Origin: Reticulitermes lucifugus
Lineage: Eukaryota; Arthropoda; Insecta; Blattodea; Rhinotermitidae
Assembly: GCA_026260175.1 (NCBI GenBank)
Contig: JAKCWW010000009.1
Span: forward strand, 62,001-126,000
Length of the DNA stretch: 64,000 nucleotides
Reading direction: 5' to 3'
Made by a program: the position numbers and the translations under genes. Below, piece after piece: positions 50,101 to 62,000 of this stretch (within the stretch, counting starts at the first letter, position 1; each line of letters starts with the position of its first letter). Below the pieces are notes generated by a model, which was given only the letters and a program-made list of their open reading frames with translations, made no database searches and was not told the origin of the DNA.

Positions 50101-53029
50101 TTCAATTATAAAGACGTGTTATGTCAAGGGCTCTTAAAACTGTGCAGGTCTCTTATTTTATTCAAATTTAAAGAATCGGAATGTTTCGACAACCTTTTAA
50201 GAATCCCAAATATGAAATTTCACGAAAATTTTCCGAGTCGGGTGTGTTCTGATACCGGCGGCTGGATAGCCGTGGGTTAGCTATTTACGCTCTGCTCAAG
50301 TGAACGTGCCTATTTGTTACTCATTGATATTAATCAGTCTCATGTTAGCAGATAAGTCGAATACTACAAAAATTAATTCGCTATTCTGTGGTTTTTGTGT
50401 TAATTGATGCCTAGGTTTTTTTAACGACGCTGTTTCAATACATACCCTTCAATAAGATGGAGAGATAACGTTGAGCAGGTAATAATTTGGAGGATGGGGA
50501 TCGTGGCCTGTTTTCAAGAAAGAATTCTCGTAATTCTTCTAGAAGGTGAATTTTACCAGAAGCTTCAGTCAGGATATTATCGTCGAAATTCAAGCCGAAC
50601 AGGTCGCGAGGACAAATCTTGAACGTTGCAGCAACACAGACAAGTTCCGTGCCCTAAACGTGATCAGATAACTTGACTACTGAAAGTGGTTTAAAGGACA
50701 GAACTCTGGAAGTGTATAAGCTCGATGGTGGGGAACTGGACGAATTGGAGATGTCTACCAATATGTAACTTTAATGGAATGCTGTAATTGGGTTCTGAAT
50801 TGAAATCCATAGAGCGAGGGACTAAATATGCCGGTACCGCCAAGAAAAAACTTAATATAATTTATTCTATAGTCTTTCTTGTATTAAAAATACTCCAGGT
50901 AATGGATAAGAAAATTCTGTATCTACAGGATATCTGTCGAAACTCTGACGATATGCTACTTCCGAAGTTACTGAGCAAGTTCTCTTTACTTTTTACATAG
51001 GTTTCTGCTTTATGCTGGTCTATATAAAAGACTTCCACAAAGGAGATAGAAAAATTTGTAGGTTTTAATTACCTGTTCGAGATTTGTGTAAATGAGTCAA
51101 ATTAGATCTAATAGTAAAATTAAAGCAATTAGAAAATGGGGTGATCTTCCAAATACTCAACAGAAGTTCACCTTTCTTAGAAAAGGGAAGAGACAAAAGA
51201 AAAGAAAAACGACTAAAGCTTGAGAGTAGAATCAGAGAAGTTTTGAGTAACCTTGCGAGTTCGACCCCGAGCTTTCCTTTAATTGGGATGAAAGTGGGTC
51301 GTACCAGAGGAACAGTTTCAGGCTTTGGTTGCTCTAAAGAAGGGAAGAGTAACCCTAGTTTGCACTTCACTTCAATCATGTGCTCCTGTGCCTCACATAA
51401 CGTGTAAATTTCGCTCTCTCAGTTGTGACTGTAACTAATTTGCTAACGGGAATAGGAAGAATTAGTGTAATTAGCGAATTAGGAAAGACATTCTACTCAC
51501 TACGAAAGACGCCGATAAATACTACGACTTTCGTTAAATGCAATGCTTATCTTTATGTACGTCATAGTAAAGACAGGATACGGTTTCAATTACATGTCTA
51601 CAAATGTTCACCTGGCACGCACCTACATTAATTTGTCGCAATAGACAAACATTTGTCCGTGTATAACGCTCAAAGTTTGGTATTATTAATGAAAGGGCAC
51701 ATTAATTTTATCCTTCAGCTTGTTAATACCAGTATATTCACTGGCTTAACTGTTCTACTTACATTACCAGTGACAGCAAAACACTTGCAATTTTATGAAT
51801 CCGTGAGCTGATTGCTGAAGCGAAATTCTTAGTGAGCTGAATAAATTTTCAAAATTAAAAATACGAATTGGGATATTGCAACCTGTGAAATTTGTTTTGT
51901 AGAATTAATTAACATTCAGGGTCTTGTTTTAAGTCATGAAGTACGCTTGTAATTTACTGACTACACACTATGCAAGAATATAACTATTTTCTTGCTTTGT
52001 ACTCTAGATGAGAATGCATAGGTTTTTACCTGTTGGATGTATATGACAAGAGAATTAAGAAGTGTGGGTAAGTGTGTTCATTGCCTCTCGTATAATGATG
52101 GTGTGATCCCTCAAGACAATATCCTACGACCAGTATAACATATAGGCTTGATCTCCTCTGTCAGTGGATTGTGGAAGTCAGAGTTGAGACCAAGCCCATA
52201 TTATGCCTGTATGTCACCGGTTCCAGATCATGTGAATATGGTTAGGAAAGAGACACTCTTCATTCTCCAACATCTGGAGCTTTCTCAAACGTTTCGGAGA
52301 CTCGCTCTATTTCCCTCAGCAGGAGTAGATGGAGGGCATACTCCTTGATCACTAGAATGACTATAGTTCCAAAATAATAAACGTATTTTTTCACGTCGTC
52401 TTCTAAAAAAGACAATTATCTGCACAGATTCATAACGGAATACTTATACTTTATCCTGTTCACGGATTACTGTGCGCGTTGCTTAAGTAGCACACCACGA
52501 AAACGTATGGGGGCAGATGAGGCAAAGCTCCACAAGTTCTTAATGTCGGCACCAGATGGAGTTGAGTGGTCAGCTCCACATTATGATCCCCTGATATCTG
52601 TGGAAAAAAGGATATTTTTGGCTGCACTTTCCATCTAGATGTCTTTTAGAGGTGAAAAGTTACTTCCTTTATCGGGAATAATCCAGTGTTGTCAGTCAAG
52701 TCCGTAGCCATTTGCATCACTCAGAGACTATGATTCATAAGCATAATCTCGAGTTTCATCTTTTAAGTTTATAACACCGTACTTTTAGACCTGTAGAATT
52801 CATCCATTCTATCTACGAAAAGTTTTCTTCTCTTCATCTATACCAAGTGATTTCTCCAATTAAAGTACAGAGACCTTAAAGTTTTTGTCACATATTTCAG
52901 TAATTCCCTTTTCTTGTTTACACTGAATATAGAGCGAATTTTAATTGCTTACAGAGGATGTAAGAATTGCATTTGGCTTGTAAGATCAAGCCAGAAAATT
53001 CTGTAAACCTGGTCACAGCCGGTTTATCA
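47166..53029. other. Intergenic, no well-supported gene
   Basis: AT-rich, with no recognised domain. A weak fragment of the GACR-family body may lie at 50190-50245 (GAAATTTCACGAAAATTTTCC). A segment at 52500-52600 is similar to the 3' part of the repeat at 41320-41410. A 72-codon ORF at 48124-48342 (minus) is discussed as a finding. Confidence 0.5.
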
Positions 53030-53430
53030 TCGCGATGCGGCAATGGAAGAATTACCTTAAGTAGTGGAGGGTATAATTTTGGCAACGCGACAAACTGCGC
53101 GATTTATACGTGATGGAGCGCCTGTTACATTTACCCGCGACGTAATCCAGTTTTCTGGACTCTCACTAACCAGTCTGATGAATGGGACAAAAGAGGTCGG
53201 ACTTTTTGCCTATCCCACTCCTACCCCTTCCATCTGTGGGATCAGTTGAAGGGCATAGTTTACTGAAAAGTCAAGACGCCATACGAGCTTCTGCGTTAAC
53301 TGAGGCGTCTGCGGCAACAATGTGACACGTGCCTGGAATTGTTCAGCGTACCGGGAATTATTGACGTCACATGGCTTAGTTACGCGTTAAGATTAACGGA
53401 GTGCACGGTACAGCAGCTTTTGTAAATATT
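53030..53430 (+). pseudogene. Tc1/mariner-like transposase, C-terminal relic
   Basis: The plus strand reads RFIRDGAPVTFTRDVIQF. It corresponds to the second catalytic aspartate motif of DDE transposases (family form QDGAPPHF..VR.FL). In other frames downstream come matches to GIVY..K..TP.EL (from about 53255) and ..AA.VR..PG..QRV. The SPDL/PLDFxLWG block is scrambled by indels into a Pro-rich frame (YPTPTPSICG). There is no first-domain or HTH part. Frame breaks make it inactive. Confidence 0.55.
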
Positions 53431-54449
53431 TTGTTACTGAGAATATGCTGTTATTTTGAAACACGGTACATGTAATAAATAAATTCGCCCCTGAAATACA
53501 GCAACATTCTTATTTGATGCCCTTTTCCCTTTCTGGATAAACATTTCATTGCAAGTGTTTTTATATTAACATTCTGATTTGGGTTTAATTTAGGACATGG
53601 GTTCTTGCGTTGGTTTTGCGTAATTAAAGTTATATTATATATGTATATGTACACAATATACTTCGATATATAACTGGCTTTCTGTTGGGATCCCTATATC
53701 AGTTTTTCTTGTAGAGCATTCGTATTTACATTATTTTAATTAATATGTTTTATAATACCAGACATATAGGTTACTTGATCAAGAACGGTAACAACTGCCA
53801 GTACTGTGTACGTGGAACACATACACTTGTCAATATGTGTAGAATGTGGCGGTCATGTAAAACGGGTGTGCATTTCATGTACCTGAGAAAGAGAATCAAT
53901 TTTTACAGTTCTTCAGCGCAAATTATGACGCTTATATTCTCTAATTACACAACAACACCTTGTTCTACTGGCAGTATATCCACCCAAAGAATTGTGTGTA
54001 TGTGTATGCACATAATTGTGGTTAGTAACCAAAGTCCAATTCGGTGATTGTCATTGTAGTATCAGAAAAGCAGTCAAATTTAGAATGACGGGTCAGCCTT
54101 CATACCAGGTGTGTAACTGGTCTGTTCTAACTTGTTTATTCATGATATAAGCAATAAGCAAGAAGCTCTAATGAGTGTTCCAGAGAGGCAGTGGTTGCTT
54201 GTAACTTTTATGGTGTTTCCATGAAGATTAAAAGCGAAGGTAACTTTTCTTCGAAAGCTTGAAGTGTCTAATCTGCCACGCAAAGATCTTAACTCCATGA
54301 AATTTGCAATAAACAATAAAAATCAATAAATCGCAAATAGACGTTTTTAGCAGTACGCATCACAACTAATTAAATTAATGCAAATATCCTGACAAAATTT
54401 TTTTTTTATTCTCAACCCTACGGAACTTCACGCTTTATTAATATTACTG

Positions 54450-54665
54450 TCTTCTGGGATATGACACCGTGTATTCTGGTAGGTATCAGTGTTTCTGACG
54501 AACCTACATTTTTCATCTTCACTTATCCGGTCTGCCCTGAAGATGAAGACTGTAGACTTGTCCGAAACATTGGTAACCATTTATCAAACTACACGGCAGT
54601 ACACTCTGTAAAACGGCAAAACTCAAACCTCCCACGTCTTTTATTACTCAGTTTGAAATTGCAGA
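54450..54665 (+). repeat. High-copy insect repeat relic (EDED..LVRNIGNHL)
   Basis: The translation runs GISVSDEPTFFIFTYPVCPE, then DEDCRLVRNIGNHLSNYTAV. It matches a phrase (VSEE..SIFrve..PEDgg..flrNVGtyLpdYT) I recognise from dispersed insect repeats. The nucleotide motif GAAGATGAAGACTGTAGAC..TCCGAAACATTGG recurs in shorter form elsewhere in the window. Confidence 0.5.
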
Positions 54666-56024
54666 TTTAGTTATGGGTTGTACCCTAAAATCACCCTTTC
54701 TTTCAGGGAAACGGATGCCCTGATTTTGTGCTAATAGATTGTTAGGTTTTAGGTAGTTCTCAACCCGTATTTTTGAAGTAAGACATTAATGGCTTTTTGT
54801 GACGTCACCGCTAGAAACTTTCACATCTCTATATAACTTACAGCTCTCTAATCAACAGCTTGCCCGAAAATCTCGAGGGAATAGAGTTCCATAGACCTTT
54901 GCCAGAATCAACGCCTTCGCTCTGGAACCTCTTCAGTATCCACCGGTTTTTCAGTAATTTCCTTCCTTCCTTGTGCCCGCATTTTGCTCCATTTCTCTCT
55001 CTATCACGGAACATTGATTTTTATCCACCGGCACTCCTCACCTCATTTAACTCGCGCAAGTAACTTACACTTTCGTTTCTTTGTCAAGGGGTCACTTTGC
55101 CCTTCATAGCGTACGTGCATATCTTACACAAACCTTGACAGTGGATACTCAACAAATATTTTAGAAATTAATTACTTTGTGCCCTCGTTTTAAGTTACGT
55201 TCTTTGATCTACTTCTGTATTTAAGTGCATCAATTCAAATATATTACACTATGTCTTTCATTCAGTTTTTAAATAACTTTGATTACATTACTGCTTTTGA
55301 ACTTCAGCGAATTGCAGGATGATTTCAATGGATTACGTTCCTTCTTACAGCAAAATTCACATTAGCTTATTTTTCCTAACCTGCCAGAGGAACGTAGACA
55401 CGTAAAATAAATGTAGGTAAGCATACCAGTAATATTTCATATTGAAATGATACATAAAAATTGTGTCCTTTATACCTAGCATACCAATTTGTTTGTGGAA
55501 CACACACACAAAAGCCATTACACTTTCGCCTTTCTCTTCTCTCCCACCCAAGTTTTTGATGAAGTCAAAGGGGTTTTCGTTTTCATTTCGTTTATGCCTG
55601 TCTTTTTGTTGATCGAATTTTATATGTCGTTTTATACATGTCTCTTTTGCCTTTTATTTCCTATTCTTCCTCCAGTTTTAACATAAACCGAGTTATACAC
55701 GGAAATTCAACACGACAGTCTTACCGTATAAATCACCAACGTATGTTCTAGGACATACAGCACATGTTGGGCTTAATATACACAGTATTTCCCTTTTACA
55801 TGTAGGTTGTAGCCACAGCACATGTATCAGTATGTACTACCATTAACATCCCTGAAACTGTTTCTGGCGTAAGCGTGTGCGGTGGCAGGGTTTTTAAGGC
55901 AGGTTCAACAATAGAATTTATATTACGTCGAATGATAGGGATGTGTATAATATTCGTATTAGGTAGGCATTTGGTAGGAGGTGATATGTGTTATTTCAGA
56001 GTACAATCCGGATGTCCGCCTCGA

Positions 56025-56345
56025 GAGACTGAGTTAAACTACGGCCGGTAATATGATTGAGATTTAAGCCAGGTACCTTCTGGTTGATTCCCGATGGTGT
56101 CATTGGAATTGTTTCATTGATATAATTCTTCCGGCCACACTTTGACCTGGGGTCAACTGGGCCTCTAACAGAAATGAGTACCAGGAATATTTCCTGGGAG
56201 GTAAAGGCGGCTGCTGCATAGGGCAGACAACCTTACCACCTACACGTGCCGATTGTCGTGAAATCTGGGAGCCTCAACCTCCTGGAACCCTCAGGGCATG
56301 TTCAGGCCTGTACAGGGATTGTTTTACCTTTACCTTTACCTTCTG
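56025..56345 (+). mobile_element. tRNA-derived SINE, full length with (TTTACC)n tail
   Basis: The A-box-like CTGAGTTAAACTACGGCCGG and the B-box GGTTGATTCCCG head a body with GGGAGGTAAAGGCGGC, GGGAGCCTCAACCTCCTGG and GGCCTGTACAGGGATTG. It ends in tandem TTTACC units (about 56322-56342). The 3' end matches the next copy at 57050. Confidence 0.65.
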
Positions 56346-57049
56346 GTTTGGATGAAAATTTATATACATTATTGGGATGCTGTATGTGGATCTAAATTGG
56401 ATGGAAGAACGTAAGAGGAGGAGGTGCATTCTATGGTAATTAAATCTTTCAATGACAAGTCCGTTATGACTCGGCGTTACGTTAATATGTCATTATAATA
56501 CTGCAGTGGCAAAGTACACTGAATTTGTGACTGTCTTAAATGAAGCATGCAGAAGTTAAGTTGCTGAAATTAATATCCCTTAACATAAATACAATTAGGA
56601 AAAGTTGGTACCGGTTATTTTACCACGTGCTGTCCACGTAATGTGTGGCGTGTTATTCTGTTTTCATGCACAACATTACACTTTAACCGTGAATAATTAG
56701 TTTGTTAGAACTGAAATGCGACTGCACTTGCCTCGACGAATGTTTGTTATGAACAGAGAGGAGGGCTTTTTAAACAAGCAGTTTGCGGCGAAATAAGCAT
56801 TAATCCGTTACTGGTTTCCTACTTGTCACTAGCCACCTTCCTATTTTTATTTCTTTATCCCACATGCTGTTGCGGACCTACTGAACCTACTGAAGTTTCA
56901 AAGTTAAGCATTATAGCTAGTTCGCTTACAGTACCAGTAAAGACGTTTTCATATTTCCACATAGGTTTCTGTATGTTCAAACGAGTAAAAAGGCATACTT
57001 ATTTCGGACGAACCCCTTGTAGTTTTGTACAGTGTAACATTTACACGGG

Positions 57050-57350
57050 GCCCGGGATGGCGTAGGCGGTATAGCGACTCACTAAGGATTGGACATTTCG
57101 AATTTCGAACCCCGGTGAGCGCAAGAGATTTCTCTCATCTCCGCAACCGTCCAGACCGACCCTGGGCCCCACACAACCTCTTGCACAATGGTTACCTGGA
57201 AACTTTCCTAGGGTTTAAGCGCCCGGCGCGTGGCGTTCACTCCTCCCCATCTAGCACCGAGGATAAGAATGAAAAGAACTACACCTTACACCTCTTCTAT
57301 GCCTTTACCGCATGTTACGGGGAGATCTTTACATTTACCTTCATCGCAGT
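57050..57350 (+). mobile_element. tRNA-derived SINE, full length with TTTACC-type tail
   Basis: GATGGCGTAGGCGGTATAGC (A box) and TTTCGAACCCCGG (B box) head the element. The body TTTAAGCGCCCGGCGCG..TAGCACCGAGGATAAGAA and GCATGTTACGGGGAGATC ends in TTTACATTTACC. It is the same family as 56025-56345. The 186-codon ORF across it is a chance reading of the SINE. Confidence 0.65.
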
Positions 57351-58066
57351 TAAGGAGACATTACCGAAATTAACGTATCCTTTTTTATTTCTTCATTTTC
57401 GGATTGTTTTTATCGAACTTCCAAACGTGTTCTTTAACTGTAACGACTGTATTCTTAAGTCCGCATCAAGGAATTACATCATAGAACTGACAGTAGCATG
57501 TTTATTTTTTGTGGAAGCTGTTCACTCATTTTCTTTTAATGGACGTATAGTTTCTGATATAAAATTTAAAACTCATAAAAATTAAAGAAAGGTTTATGAA
57601 ACCTGTGCTTTTCGATGAATACAGCTGAAACTACGACGTTCCGAGGAAAAATATGTTTTCTCTCTGATATACAAACTGCCTTCAGGATTGGTCTTTGGCT
57701 GAATTTTATACTTAAGTAGAGTGACCCTGTTATTGATTACATTGTACATGATGTCTTTTAAAGACACGGAGAAGGTTGTTGTAACATAATTAGTTTTACG
57801 GGCACTAAGAAAGTGTTAATTAAAGTGGCTGATGTTCTAAGTAATTTATTTCCGTAAAATTTACTTCGTTGAATTACCGGACCAAGAACAGTTATTTTCG
57901 TCTGTAACAACAACAACAAACAGACAAACTAAGTAATTAAATATCTAACTAAATAAAAACTTTATTAAATAGTTTGTGCTCTATTTTAATTAGAGTACAT
58001 AAATTTGGTAATGCACAGAATGTCAGCGTGCAACCTTTGCAGCTTTGAATAAGCCCAAATTCCGAG

Positions 58067-59040
58067 TGGGGTCACATACGGTAACGCAGATTTTGTGCTT
58101 ACGATAAAACAATCCATACAGTTGTTTTGTTGTTTATTTACGTATTTTACTTACTTATTCATTCTTTTTAATTGTTGCTTAAAAAACTAAAAATGTCGAC
58201 ATTCAGGAGAAGGCTCAGTGTGTGACGTGGTTAATTGAGAACAGATCAGACCGCCGTACTCGGCATAATTTTTGAGCGGAATACCGAAGGATATTACCAA
58301 GTAGACCATCGATACGTGAGTGGCACAAGAACCTCACGGAGACTGGAAATGTCATTCGGCAGAGAGGATCCGGACGTACGAGCAAAGCATGAAGACTTTC
58401 AGAACCCCAAGTCTTAACATTACGGCGATTGACTGTCCCTGAAACATAGAACATAGCCTTATCAGTAAATACCATACGATTTGGTAATCCATTGTGTTTA
58501 TATGCTCTTTCTAGAATGTCTGTGGTGAATGCGTAACGCAGTGGACGATCACTGGGCCTGAGAGCTTACACAGTTTGAATCTTTTACGCATGTGTGTAGC
58601 ACCTTGTGCAATGTTGAGCCTGGTCTTTCGCATTTCATCGCTGCATTTACGAATGCATTTCTGCATTATGCGCTGAAACGATGCTCGGATCCGTTCCACA
58701 ACCTCTGCACTTGTGCTCGAACGGATCCTGTCTGCCGAAGAACACCTCCAGTCTCCATAGACTTCCTATACCACCCACGTATCGATGGACTACTTGCTGG
58801 TGTCCTTCGATATTTCCCTCGAAAATATCCTAGCGCCTGAAGGTCTGGTCTCATCTTAAAGAACCATTCCATACACTGAGCCTTCTTCTACTGGAGTGTT
58901 GACTATGTCTATTCTGTAATAAATACATTTATTGTAAAGTGACCGAAATAAGTGGAATAGTACATTAAATAATAAATAAAGTAAACTTTCTGAGTTGTTT
59001 TACCATATGCAAAAACACTGCGTTACGTTATGTGACCCCA
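58067..59040. mobile_element. Fold-back Tc1/mariner-like element with duplicated 5' ends
   Basis: Terminal inverted repeats: TGGGGTCACATACGGTAACG from 58067, and on the other strand TGGGGTCACATAACGTAACG from 59040. Similarity between the two arms continues inward for about 320 bp. Both arms encode the start of the same transposase: AAGGCTCAGTGT.. (58210 plus strand; 58895 area minus strand), then SIRxWxxxxxETGxVxRQxGS (58300-58375 plus; 58808-58730 minus), the DUF4817-type helix-turn-helix. The middle (about 58396-58716) is the rest of a minus-strand transposase up to the first catalytic motif VFTDKAMFYVSG and TWGSES. There it is cut and joined to the inverted second 5' end. No clear target duplication remains. 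Confidence 0.7.
58400..58895 (-). pseudogene. Tc1/mariner-like (DUF4817-type) transposase relic
   Basis: On the minus strand the order of family features is: KKAQCMEWFFKMRPD, then SIRGWYRKSMETGG (HTH domain), then VERIRASFQRIMQKCIRK (58708-58655), then the ..LRYAFTTDILERAYKHNGL block in a shifted frame (58545-58480), then MVFTDKAMFYVSGTVNRR (58475-58422), which carries the first catalytic Asp, and TWGSES. The remaining two catalytic motifs are missing. Frameshifts occur near 58570. It is non-functional and is the core of the fold-back element 58067-59040. Confidence 0.65.
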
Positions 59041-62000
59041 TTGGGAAAGTGAATTTATTTGAAATTGTAAAGGCTGCACGTGGACACTGTACTTAAGAAA
59101 TCGGCATACCTTGTGGGCGGACGTGGCTCATCGATAACATAATAGTGTGTTGACTCTTCATCTTCATCATCCTGTAACATCTAAGTAGTGAGTGAACGAG
59201 GTGGACCGAATACTCTGTGGCCACAGACATCCATCACCTCTGCACAGTACTAGCAGTGAATCACTTCAGTTCCTTCCACTAAGTTATGCATGATTTAATC
59301 ACAGAATAAACCTGTAATTCCAAATCTTCATCAAAGTACAATATCTTAAGAGCACATTGACAGTGATGAACAATCTAAACAGTGCCACTTATTGTGCGTC
59401 TTCAGTAAAATAGGCCTAAACAGACGAGTTATTTTTTATGCTCAATCACTCGGTGACATAAGCACTTCGCCCGGTTATAAGAATCTGTGCCATTCGTTGA
59501 CCTCGCAATTTAACGAAACTGAAAACATTTTCTTTAATCTTAAAACATGGAAGACCGAAGTGTTTTTAAGTATACCTGTCAATCTTTATATTATGGACAA
59601 TGCTTGAGAATGACAGCCCTGAGAGAATTTCAGTCCCTTGTTACAGTGCTTTATCTATATCCCACGGTCTTTACTATTTGAGTTCCATCTTGCATAATCT
59701 ATCACCTATCTACACAAATACAAATCGAATAAGATGTTAGGCGTGTGTAAGTTGTGCACTTAACTTCATGGAACAGTGACCTTAATAAAGCGATCGAAAT
59801 TCGTTTAACCGATAAATAATCGTCGCTCCTTGTGGAAAGCGTAGGTCCGTTAGAATTACAACCTGACAGGATGTGACACCGAGTAATCTGATAGAAATGT
59901 GCAGACATTCAAAGGCTGGTGGTGGAGGCAGCAGGATCCTCTGAAACAGCCTTACAGTTCTGGCGGTCAGCACGATGCCACGTATCGTGAGACAGCAACG
60001 TTTGCACTTACAGCCGTCAGAAGCTGTAATGCCACGTCTTAATGTGATGTTCAGAGTATCCCACCTCTGGTTGGTGTTCTAATTCAATTGATTCTATTCC
60101 GAAGAGTCTAGCCCTCTTTGACATAAAATTAAGTGCTCTCAAGTTCTTGACCGCTGTTTTAGCCAAAATATTGCGCCGCGTGAGGACTTCTTATGTCTGA
60201 AGGCATAAGAGTTGTTTGTAGTAAAAAACATGATGCTTCTGCTTAAATTGGTTTAGATGTATCCATTATTTTATAGAAATAATCCTAACGCGCTATGCAA
60301 TTCTTTGTACGTTGCTCTGTTTGAATGCAATTAATTCTCTTTGATGGAATTCAGTAACAACTCGCCATATAGCATATTCTTTATTACCTACTTATTGCGT
60401 GAGTACGGACAGACGAATAGTAGAGAAGAGGCAGTCGTTTACTGCAAAAGTGCCACAAATTTTGTAATTTGAATTTCAACTTCGGCCACAGTGCATTGTT
60501 TTTATGTTTGGAGAGCCACTAATATTTTTTTATAAAAAAGCTAAACCACGACATGTCACTCTTCTTCCTTTCCATGTGTAACAGCGAACAGGATCAGCAG
60601 CTTTCCTTTCTACCACACTTTATTTTATCGGATATGAATTCTGCAAATAAAAGTCGGATTTAAAAAAAATATGAAGACATCAGCACCGAATTACTCACAT
60701 CTTTTAAGTCAACAGACTTCATTTAAGGAGTAAATTCTGTGGCGATATAATAATTTCCGAACTAAAAAATAAGCTCATACATTTTAGGTTAAAATATATT
60801 AAATTCACAGAACGTTGATTATTGCTGAATATGAACATATTCTTCTGTCCCCATTTAGTTTCATGCTCCAGAATTTCTTATGGGGAATTTTATTTCGTGC
60901 GTCTTGCTGCTTTCACATCTGCAGAATGTAAATACTGAGGATAAACAACTGAGTCTTCCACATTGCCTACATCTGAGCTTTAAATATTTTATGATGTTTG
61001 TTTCAGGGTATTTTAAGTTTTTATACAAACTCTTGAAATATGTAAACCCACTTAATATTCGTCGGAAACGTAACAATAAATAATAAAAGCACGGTGTAAA
61101 AGCAACCGTTTCTTTTTATTACAAAAGTGTTACAAGACACGCTGGTCATACTAGCTTCTTCTTCGTGGAATCGCGATTTGTGACATTTCAGGGTCTGACA
61201 GCAGCATTTTTGACATTTACATCTTCTGGAATGTGAGGGTTTGCTGATGGGCGATTATTTGTCCAACGTTTTCAAAAATCATAGTGCCTTCCTCTTCAGA
61301 AAGGAATATAATATTTCGAAACGTCGGGAATTTTTCGCCGAACAAAACTGCGTCACATCTCAGAAGATTTGAATTTTATTGCAGCAATTGTATTACTATC
61401 ACCGTAATATAATGTGACATTACAAGTATATACAGTCAACATACCTTTGGTATTGAATACATATTAACAGTACTACGGTGTGATTTTCTAAATTACAAGA
61501 CAACCTGCGATGTGATAGGTATAGTACTATATGGTACTTGGCTTGTCACTGTAAGATGCAGGAAGTAACAGGATGTGGGGAACGCTGTATAACGAGCAGT
61601 TTCATAGTTGTTTAACTTTCAGCAAATATTCGTGTATTACACGTACAAGGCATGAGACAGACTGGCTTGTAGCAAAAATAAGACATACGAAAAGTGCATA
61701 CAGAAGTTTAGTTGAATAAACTGAAAGGAACCTATAACTGGAAGACCTAGATGTAGATGGTAGTAAGATGAATGAGAGCTGATTTAAGTTTTAAGTGTTT
61801 GGACTAGATTAGTCTGTATCCGGATATTGAAGTTTTGATCGGCGGACTCTTGGTAACATTGTAATAAAACTTTGTTTCCATTGAGGGCGATTTTCTTGTC
61901 CAACTTATTGATTATTTATTTCTGAGGAATAATAATGTGTGGAGTTTGGTAATTAATTAACCTTAAATACTCGAAAATTTTCCATGACACTTTTATTTTT

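Noticed and set aside
57335-57350. ATG AAG|GTAAAT on the minus strand as the cuticle gene's first exon
   Set aside because: It is the tail of a SINE, 45 kb away; the match to a typical cuticle start is coincidental.
57025-57585. 186-codon plus-strand ORF, the longest in the window
   Set aside because: Its first 100 codons are a reading of the SINE at 57050-57350 and the rest is AT-rich sequence with no domain.
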